Assembly (NCBI GenBank): GCA_963576475.1
Contig: OY754979.1
Coordinates: 24,535,034 to 24,599,033 of the forward strand
Direction: 5' to 3'
From: Molanna angustata
Taxonomy: Eukaryota; Arthropoda; Insecta; Trichoptera; Molannidae
DNA length: 64,000 nucleotides
Shown: piece by piece, positions 56,916 through 64,000 of the stretch
Layout of the letters: each line of letters starts with the position of its first letter
Numbering within the stretch: the stretch's first letter is position 1
Program-made: the position numbers and the translations under genes
Notes under the pieces: generated by a model
Databases searched by the model: none
What the model saw: only the letters and a program-made list of their open reading frames with translations
Told to the model about the DNA's origin: nothing

Positions 56916-57402
56916 ATTAATATTTATTATTGTTATTATATTTTCGAAATTTAAGACATTTTTTTTAATTTTTGCATTAATTCTATCAAACTATTCTTTT
57001 TTTAATTAGGTTTTGTAGATCATAGTGGAGGCGTTTTTTATCCTGTGGGAGTTAACTTAGCATAGAAATGCCTATGCCAGAGACCGTCAGGAGGATCTCA
57101 CATGACCTGACCTGAGAAAAGAAGAACAAGAACTTATTGCTTTCAAAGTTTTTTATGTATAATGTATGTTACAATCAATAATAAAGAAATACTGTTATTA
57201 TAATTCAAAATTGAATATTTTAATTATAAAAATACGAATGTGTAATGATGTGATGTGCTTGGAACAAGCTAACTTTCTTCATTTTAATTGTACTGTAAAC
57301 ACTAAATCCATAAACAACTTTCAAATGAAGTGTCAAGTCAACGGTTGAACTTTCAAAATTTATTAAGAATATTATATTTTTAATATAAATAAATAAAAAG
57401 CA
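56916..57402. other. 5' flank of the coiled-coil gene
   Basis: AT-rich DNA. A patch at 57030-57130 (gagaccgtcaggaggatctc and an aagaagaacaagaac tail) resembles a short LINE 3' end but is too degraded to assign. A TATA-like tatattttt lies near 57373. Upstream frames (57166-57348) are not recognised. Confidence 0.35.
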
Positions 57403-57929
57403 ATGGAAGATGAAAAAGGAAAAACAGGTATTCAATAAATTATAAATTTATGTACGTTTCTATTTAAAATAATTAAAATTTTATTATAACAAGTGCATGA
57501 GTTTATTTCTTATAATATTTTTTAGAATGTCGAGACGAAATGACGCCCGAGATAAAATATCAACAAGCTTTGAATACTGTCGCAGATATGAGAGTTAGGT
57601 ATCCAGCTTGCATTGCCAGAATAGATGAAAAATTAGTCAAAATCAACGTTGCACTACTGAAGAAAAACCTACGAAACCAGGCTAATGTAAATATGCGCAT
57701 TCCTAAATATCACATTGAAAAATACAACAGCGAAATTGTTGACACATTAGACAATTTGGTTTCGAAGCAAAAACAGCATATGGAGAAATTGGTACAGCTG
57801 GAAAAGCTGCAAAAGATTCACGATCAGCTGAAAAATGATTCAGTTGGTAGAATTGTAAGGGAGAACATGGATACGAAAACATTGTTGAAGAGGGCCAAGA
57901 AAAATTTAGAAGTCAAAGACATTTTATGA
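57403..57929 (+). CDS. Small coiled-coil protein of unknown function, two exons
   Basis: Exon 1 is 57403-57427 (MEDEKGKT plus one base). The intron is 57428-57525 (98 bp), with GT at 57428 and a T-rich tract before AG at 57524. Exon 2 is 57526-57929. The junction codon is G|AA, so the frame joins as KTECRDEMTPEIKYQQ with no break. The 142-residue product is basic and mostly helical. Residues about 85-135 (LVSKQKQHMEKLVQLEKLQK and onwards) look like a coiled coil, and the C-terminus KTLLKRAKKNLEVKDIL is lysine-rich. There is no signal peptide or membrane segment. An aataaa occurs at about 58245. I do not recognise the family. Conservation-like composition, a consensus intron and a frame much longer than chance in this AT-rich DNA argue for a real gene. 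A shorter form starting at ATG 57540 is possible. Confidence 0.75.
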
Positions 57930-58289
57930 TATGAATTCAAACACAATAGAAGCAAAAGAGACTTAACCACAATCCGAACAAGTAATTATGAGTTTTTTCA
58001 AAAATCGTTCTGTGGATAGTTCAAAAAGTGTTCTGATTTAAAGTAAATTGTTAAGTATTTTTCTAACCTGTTGTATATATAACTTGTATTCAGCAATTGC
58101 AACAATCACACCCATCACATGAATACTGACATTTTGTATTTGAATAATAATGATAAAAGGCTAATGAGCAAATTAATGTTACGTGTAAGCATTTTCAAGA
58201 AATCAATAATATTATTTTGTAACTTATGCACACACAAGTGACAAGAAAATAAAAATATCAATTTGATAATTTTTACTGAAGTTTTGAAG

Positions 58290-59070
58290 ATTGTCAACCG
58301 GTAATCCGAGCCTGCTCGGGTGACGGCATCCGATCCGTGTAGACTCGGACCACGTCCTATTGTTCCGAGTTAGCTCGAATACGAGTAGTCAAACAAAATG
58401 GCGGACAACAACAAACATATGTCATCTCGTGGTAAAAAAAGTGGTCTGAGCGTGATGCCGCTAAATTTTTAGAATTATACAAAGCTGAAGAAATTCTATG
58501 GAACATTAAATTAAAAGATTATAAATATAAAGACGCAAGGAACGCGGCAGTGCAGCGCCTGATACAAAATTTTAATTTTGAAATCACTAGATGAAGTTAA
58601 CAAAAAAAATAACAATATTCGAAGTACATACAGTCAATAAAAACAAAAATAAAGAATTCTTATGGCACAAGATCAGGTGCAGATAAAATTTATGTACCTA
58701 CACTACCTTGGTACGAAATAGCGGACCGATTTTTGGTTAATATAGTCAAATGCAGAAAATCTTTTACTAATATTGTAAGTACCTAATTGATATTTTTAAT
58801 GATCAAATAGGTACTTAATGATTTTTAATGACACCTTGGAGAAACAGATCTGTCTGTGCCATATTTATGACCTTAAAAATGAGTAAAAAAGCTTGTGTAT
58901 TAAATGAAAACTAACACCTTACAGCAACAGAGGTGTCGCAGTTATGATTTTGAATCCCAGTAAAAAAGTTTGTGTGTAAACCGCTATCTGTGTATACATT
59001 CGGATGAAGCTTACTCAAAAAAGTCCACTCGGTCCGAGCATACTCTGACTGTGTCAACAACGGCATAAAG
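58290..59070 (+). pseudogene. Decayed MADF-domain coding segment, probably a transposon remnant
   Basis: After aacaaaatggcggacaac (58395), one frame reads KWSERDAAKFLELYKAEEIL, WNIKLKDYKYKDARNAAVQR and LIQNFNFEITR-stop. Shifted frames follow with EVNKKNNNIRSTYSQ and RSGADKIYVPTLPWYEIADR. This is the order of a MADF (Myb/SANT-like) domain: L...+..E.LWN....DYK.+..R..A...I...F.....D.V..K..N+R..Y, then SG...-.Y.P.L..Y. The segment is bounded by GC-richer strings (gtcaaccggtaatccgagcc at 58294, and ggtccgagcatactctgac near 59032). MADF proteins accompany PIF/Harbinger transposases, so a dead element is likely. Several frame breaks exclude an active gene. Confidence 0.55.
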
Positions 59071-59184
59071 AAAGAGTAGCAGGAAGAAATAGTGGAGCAT
59101 ATTTGATACAAGTTGCAGTGATTTATGGGTATCTTTATCAAATCTTCTACACTCTATAGGCTGCGCCTGAGATCCACAGATGTA

Positions 59185-59510
59185 AATGTACCAAATTTTG
59201 TAATTTTCATTATATCGCTCGTTTGCGAGAAAACAACATAAGTAGAAAATCTGATTTTTGAGTAAATATTGCAGAAATGTTGTGTTTATCAATATCCATG
59301 TCGTCTCCAATTCTCAGTACAATATCTCTATTAGCGCGAGAGAAACAGCACATGTGTCGTTGTTTCACTGTCATACCTATTCACTGTAATATTGATAAAC
59401 ACAACATTTCTGCATTATTAACTCAAAAATTGGATTTTTTGACTTATGTCGTTGTTCTCGCAAACAAGCGATATATTTGCCTTTTGACTTTGCTACCAAA
59501 ATCTACAAGG
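59185..59510. mobile_element. Palindromic MITE
   Basis: Left arm: tatcgctcgtttgcgagaaa, acaacataagt and gcagaaatgttgtgtttatc. Right arm: the complements gataaacacaacatttctgc, acttatgtcgttgt-like and ctcgcaaacaagcgatata. The arms are about 120 bp around a centre near 59344. There is no ORF, and target duplication borders are not clear. Confidence 0.7.
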
Positions 59511-59571
59511 TGCCTTAATGCTAAAATCAAACTTTTGATGTACTCGGTGCAAAATTTAATTTTACCAGAAA

Positions 59572-60007
59572 ATATAACCTCAGCTTAGCGACAGCCCATC
59601 CACTTCTAAGTGGCAATCTATACTAGATTAAACCAATCAACATGGTTGACAGAGCACAATGTCTTGTAGTCTTGTGTTTAATATAACCTCAGCTTAGCGA
59701 CAGCCCATCCACTTCTAAGTGGCAATCTATACTAGATTAAACCAATCAACATGGTTGACAGAGCACAATGTCTTGTAGTCTTGTGTTTAATATAACCTCA
59801 GCTTAGCGACAGCCCATCCACTTCTAAGTGGCAATCTATACTAGATTAAACCAATCAACATGGTTGACAGAGCACAATGTCTTGTAGTCTTGTGTTTAAT
59901 ATAACCTCAGCTTAGCGACAGCCCATCCACTTCTAAGTGGCAATCTATACTAGATTAAACCAATCAACATGGTTGACAGAGCACAATGTCTTGCAGTCTT
60001 GTGTTTA
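59572..60007. repeat. 109-bp tandem repeat, 4 copies
   Basis: Copies start at 59572, 59681, 59790 and 59899. Each has atataacctcagcttagcga, ccacttctaagtgg (a small hairpin) and gcacaatgtcttgtagtctt. I see only one base difference (cttgtag to cttgcag in the last copy), so the array is young. Confidence 0.97.
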
Positions 60008-60029
60008 ATATATATTTAATCAACATCAA

Positions 60030-60190
60030 GGCATATCCCACAATGTGGGGTAACCAGTGACAGGTGTGCGGTTGCGCATGACCTTAGTAAAGGAAGCTCT
60101 ACATATGCGATACCCTGCTCTTACACACCTGAAACCAATAATTGAAAAGAGTGCAAGCACTATTCTAAGCCGGTGCTTCACAGTGAGGTT
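60030..60190 (+). repeat. Second copy of the 9.5-kb dispersed repeat
   Basis: aaggcatatcccacaatgtg, gggtaaccagtgacaggtgt and gcactattctaagccggtgc appear in the same order as at 9556-9838, but with a shorter middle. Confidence 0.65.
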
Positions 60191-60394
60191 ATAAAAAACT
60201 ACTTCTTTTTATAAGAACAAATTGAGTACATAGTCCTGCAGGGCACGCCCCGTTCCATGGTAACCCATATCGTAGTGGTAACCCACTTATAAACCAAGAG
60301 TAATGTAGCAAGAGTATTCTATGTAGAAAATTTAAAAAGTCGAATATCTAAATGGAGGGTTTTCAACTGGACTTGCTCCCTTGGCTGTATATGA

Positions 60395-60985
60395 ATTGTT
60401 ACATTAATAAAACGAGTGGGTTGTGGCCAACACTAAACTCCTCACTAACGAGTCATTCTATAAAGTATTCAAATTTTAAATGGAAAATATTCAGCATTTC
60501 CATGAAATGAGTTTGTTAAATTATGTTTTTATTTAAATATTTTTTTATGAAAACTTGATAATTCTTTAATGCCATTTTATGAAAGTGATGTGCCTTTTTA
60601 CCTATTTGAAAATAAAAATTTCAAATTTTAAGTTTCCTGAGCTTGGGGTCACTTTGAAATATTTGACAGTTAAAAAAATTGAGAAGCACTATTCATATAT
60701 CGTTCAAAATCTAATGGGATCTAATCGAGTATTAGATATATATATTTGCAAAATTTGAATAGAATCGAATGAGTACTTAGTCTATAATCGATAAAGTAAA
60801 ATGAACACGCCGTACATAGCACATATATAGCACATAGCACACACACACACAGATACATTGTGATGAAACTTTCAGAATACAATCTCAGCATGATACTAGT
60901 TGATAATCTACAAAAAAAAATACCCTTAAAAATTGCGAAATCATAACTCCCCACTATATCACCTTGTGTTAGTGAGGAGTAAAAA
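60395..60985 (+). repeat. Dispersed repeat R570 (best-preserved copy)
   Basis: Begins aaaacgagtgggttgtggcc, passes aatattcagcatttccatga, ttcctgagcttggggtcact, gtacatagcac(at)(ac)n and agatacattgtgatgaaact, and ends atcaccttgtgttagtgagg. The CA run is only about 7 units here. Preceding 60230-60385 has a gcagggcacgccccgttcca ... ggacttgctcccttgg pair that may be a diverged family P MITE. Confidence 0.75.
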
Positions 60986-61017
60986 AATGATTATAAGTTA
61001 TTGACAATACTTTTTTC

Positions 61018-61100
61018 TTCCCAACACCTCTTTTCCTTCCCGACCCACCACTTTTCCTTCCCTATCCACCTCTTTTCCTTCCCTATCTACCCATTTTCCT
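61018..61100. repeat. About 20-bp pyrimidine-rich minisatellite
   Basis: About four imperfect units of cacctcttttccttccct(at)c. The minus-strand frame through it reads (G)REGKEVDREGKVV repeats, a consequence of the array. Confidence 0.8.
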
Positions 61101-61718
61101 TTATAAACATTTAGCACAGTATTTATTATAAATTGACTTAAAAAGTGGATCGTCTTAATATTCATTTTTGAAAATCTATCCATCTGGTAACAATATATGT
61201 ATGCAAAACTTTATTTTTTATTTATTCTTCATAGAGAGTTATACAGTCAATACAATTTATAAAAAAAACAACAATGCATTGCTTAGTGGACCAGTGAAAA
61301 CTCCATACATTAGTCAATAGGACAACCACAAAAAAAAACTGGGTTTAGTTATTATGTATGTATAAACTTGAGAATATTGTAAAATAAAAATATTTTACAT
61401 GATACAGTAACAAAGACAAAAATACAATAGACTTGTGTCCAATAGCTTTTTGTGTTAATTTTATTCATACATAGATACATATATTTATATTTCATTAATG
61501 TCTATATTTTTATTTGTTTCTATATTACATCTTTGTGTGTAATTAATTATTGTATATTGTAACAAGTATAATATATGGCTTAATGCCATATATTTTGTAA
61601 ATAAATAAATATGATCTGACTGAACTTCACATGTTTTTTTTTATTCTTCTCTGAATTTTTATTCAATTTAGCTTTATTGCAATCAATTATCAGTTCTTCA
61701 AAATTATAAATACTCATT
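61101..61718. other. No gene seen
   Basis: AT-rich. An ataaataaat tail-like string near 61600 follows atatggcttaatgccatata, a hairpin reminiscent of but different from the LINE tail. Confidence 0.4.
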
Positions 61719-61901
61719 TAGGGAGCAAGTATGGTCAGCAGGCGGAATCAAAACCATCCATGTTTACCCATGAAATGGATATAATTATCGTATGGGGTTC
61801 TATAATATCTTATAGAATTACATATTATGATAATTATATAGACGATATGGGCAAACATGGATGGTTTTGATTCCGCCTGCTGACCAGACTTGCCTCCCTG
61901 G
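61719..61901. mobile_element. Hairpin MITE, family P
   Basis: Left end tagggagcaagtatggtcag, right complement ccagggaggcaagtctggtc. The arms share caggcggaatcaaaaccatc and the gtttaccca / tgggcaaac pair. The flanks actcatt and actaatt suggest an imperfect 8-bp duplication, as for hAT. Confidence 0.85.
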
Positions 61902-62130
61902 ACTAATTCCAGGATATCAGATAAACTATATTATAGATTTTGGGTGCTTAAAATGTAGTGTCTCTGACCAAAAGTAGTCAGTGCATGTTTCGGTTGCAGT
62001 ATATGTCTATTTTGTGAGTATTAAAAGTCAGGATATATTGTGATAGATATTTAGTTGTATGATTATTGTTATAATATAGAGTTGTTTAACATCAAGAACC
62101 TTAAATTCTGTAGGATTTTCAACAGATGAC
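61902..62130. other. No gene seen
   Basis: Short AT-rich spacer between MITE copies. Confidence 0.35.
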
Positions 62131-62656
62131 CTGGGGGGGGGCAAGTCCCGTCAAATGGTGGAATCAAAAACCTCATGATAATCCATATCATAGATATAAT
62201 TATTTTATCATCCTCAGCATCACAACCGTTGATGGGTCCTAGCTGCCTCCAAGAATCTTCTCCATACTGCTCTATCGTTGGCTGTCACCTTCCAGATCTG
62301 CTGCTCCATAGCTCAACAATCCACGACAACACCGTCCAACCATCATAGTTCAGGTCTCCCTACGCTTCTTTTACCAGTTGGGTTATTAGACAACGCTCTT
62401 TTTGGGAGCTTCAGATCATCCACACGGTGTAAATGTCCCAACCAGCGTAGTCTATTAATCTTCATGAACATATGCTGTTGTTCTGATAAAGATCACAGAG
62501 CTTGGTGTTGTATCTTTTATGCCATGTTTGACTGTCCTTAATAGGTCCATATATTCTGCGTAAGATTTTTCTTTCAAAGGTGTCTAGTCTGTTTTGTTAA
62601 TAATTATTTTATGGAGTTCTATGTCTTAAGATATTGTAGAACTCCATATAATTATA
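62131..62656. mobile_element. Hairpin MITE, family P, interrupted by a LINE
   Basis: The left arm is 62131-62208 (gcaagtcccgtcaaatggtg, gaatcaaaaacctcatgata, tagatataattattttat). It resumes at 62600-62656 with ataattattttatggagttc and atgtcttaagatattgtaga, after which the right arm is lost. The gap is an RTE-like LINE with a 13-bp duplication. Confidence 0.8.
62196..62612 (-). mobile_element. RTE-like LINE 3' end with 13-bp target duplication
   Basis: The insertion is 62209-62599 (391 bp), flanked by ataattattttat at 62196-62208 and 62600-62612. On the minus strand it is the same family as 15931-16307: VDDLKLPKRALSNNPTGKRS-like and GDLNYDGWTVLSWIVELWSS-like frames with changes, and the 3' end gtgatgctgaggatg. 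Coding frames are broken. Confidence 0.88.
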
Positions 62657-63700
62657 TAACTTCACTTTTTCAAATTTATGACCTTTTTTGTTGCTGTTAA
62701 TATTAATCAAAGAAATTATGATACCTACATTTGCCATAGTAATCAGAACAATCGTTGTTGGTTTGAAAACTTAAATATCTATTTTAAAAAAATATATATT
62801 TTCCCATCTATTAATGAAATTTTATGTTAAGCAAAGACTTCAATCACAATACTTTTTCTTTGTTCAATAATTTAATTAATACCTTTTCCTTTGTAATCTC
62901 ACACATGCGGCCTTACTCTTGACTTAAAATCCGATCCCTATTTTTATTTTTCGCTAAAAACCTCTGTAATGGAGAATAATGTGGTAGGTAGGTATGTTTT
63001 AATCAAATAGTAGATAATTTGAATGTACCCAGGCGACAGGTAGGTAAGTTTTCATCGAAAATTTGAAATTGAGATCGGATTTGGGTGTCAATAGTAAGTC
63101 TACTGCGTGGGATCATTTAATTAAGGACTGTCACAAAACAGTAAAATAAAAGGCTGCCACAGAAAAAGGAAAATTGCTTCACTTTTTAATTCTCTATGAC
63201 TTTGAATATAGTCGTCAGCTATTTTTCATTTTAAATTTAATCAACTCCGACTTCATATACAAATTACCGAATGGCTGGAAAAGATTGCTGGACTGTATTC
63301 TGAATAGTTTCGAATGTGATGAATGTAGATATTGATTCAGTTATATACCTAAAAAAAATATATGCACTTAGAGAAATATTCTGTCCATTTGTGAAAACTT
63401 TTGTTTTATATTTTGTTCCTACTACCTATGTGAACTCTTTATAAAATATGTATAGTAACTATTGGTTTTCAAAATAAATAAGTTATGCAATAAATTGGAA
63501 GTTTCAATTTGGGATATTTCAATGACCTCCCTCTCATCCTTAATCCATATTTCTGATCTCTTGCATAATCACTAGATATATTTTCTTATTACAAAGCCTT
63601 TCTTATTTTAAAGTTAGTAGTTACTGCTGAAAATTCAATATAAATTAATTAAACCACTTCTAAGTTGTCCAGTTGCAAAGTCACTGTAGGGTCGATTCAT
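62657..63700. other. AT-rich DNA, no gene seen
   Basis: Includes a taggtaggtatg patch near 62985. No coding domain is recognised. Confidence 0.4.
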
Positions 63701-63894
63701 CCAGGTGGGTAATTCTGGTCAACCAGCGGAATCAAAAACCATCCATGCTGAACCATATCATGGATATAATTATCATAATATGGAGTTCTATAATATCTTA
63801 AGATGTTATAGAACTCCATAAGATAATTATATCCATGATATGGATAAACATGGATGATTTTGACTCCACCGGTTGACCAGACTTGCCCCCCAGG
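63701..63894. mobile_element. Hairpin MITE, family P (near-complete)
   Basis: Left end ccaggtgggtaattctggtc, complement of the right end cctggggggcaagtctggtc. The centre is aatatcttaagatgttatag. The arms of about 93 bp pair almost throughout (catggatataattatc and gataattatatccatg). No ORF. Confidence 0.9.
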
Positions 63895-64000
63895 TTATGA
63901 AATCCATAGACACAAAATGCCATTTTTATACCATTTGCCACCCTTATTTACAATCTGAAATTATATGTTGATATCTTGAATACTTTTTGAGATATGATTT
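63895..64000. other. No gene seen
   Basis: Window end; AT-rich DNA. Confidence 0.35.

Overview
The window looks like 64 kb of insect (at least arthropod) nuclear DNA. It is strongly AT-rich and gene-poor. It is packed with non-LTR retrotransposon 3' ends, tRNA-derived SINEs, TIR transposons and tandem repeats, with scattered taggtaggtacctacc-type microsatellites. There are no bacterial-style operons, ribosome binding sites or CRISPR arrays. I cannot fix the insect order from the sequence alone.

Only two ordinary protein genes are well supported, both in the right-hand part. On the minus strand at 53014-53400 is a complete, uninterrupted SmD1 (snRNP core protein) coding region with its RG-rich tail. 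On the plus strand at 57403-57929 is a small two-exon gene for a 142-residue basic, coiled-coil protein that I do not recognise. They point away from each other, and a 2.5-kb hAT element (54129-56668) with an 8-bp target duplication lies between them. That element holds the first exon of a THAP-finger protein (a known partner of hAT transposases) and a SINE.

Layout. 0-14 kb: RTE- and Jockey-like LINE 3' fragments, three SINE families, a piggyBac-like TTAA palindrome (2267-2952), a GC-rich inverted MITE pair (7758-8128), a long CA microsatellite and a 57-60 bp minisatellite. 14-23 kb: mostly featureless AT-rich DNA with LINE and SINE tails and a 24-bp minisatellite. 22.7-23.9 kb: a LINE split by a Foldback-like element (22842-23674, 10-bp duplication), itself split by a small hAT MITE (8-bp duplication). 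24-40 kb: degenerate minisatellites, LINE pieces, hairpin MITEs, and a hAT element (33942-35212) containing a TA-flanked TIR element (33964-34904). 40.3-47.1 kb: a LINE on the minus strand whose 3' UTR is split by a young non-autonomous LTR retrotransposon (40977-46568). Its two 2503-bp LTRs look identical, it has a 586-bp non-coding interior and a 4-bp duplication. 47-50 kb: more LINE pieces, a decayed mariner-like transposase end and 47-bp and 35-bp tandem arrays. 58-64 kb: a decayed MADF-domain coding segment, a 109-bp x4 array and a family of near-perfect hairpin MITEs. One MITE copy was cut by a LINE insertion with a 13-bp duplication.

The genes show no joint pathway. The main content is a layered record of transposition whose order can be read from target-site duplications. 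The most distinctive items are the giant-LTR non-autonomous element, the Foldback-like element with 15-bp subterminal repeats, the hAT/THAP element, and SINEs that share a 3' hairpin tail with a resident LINE family. Everything not listed as a feature is AT-rich sequence in which I see no gene.
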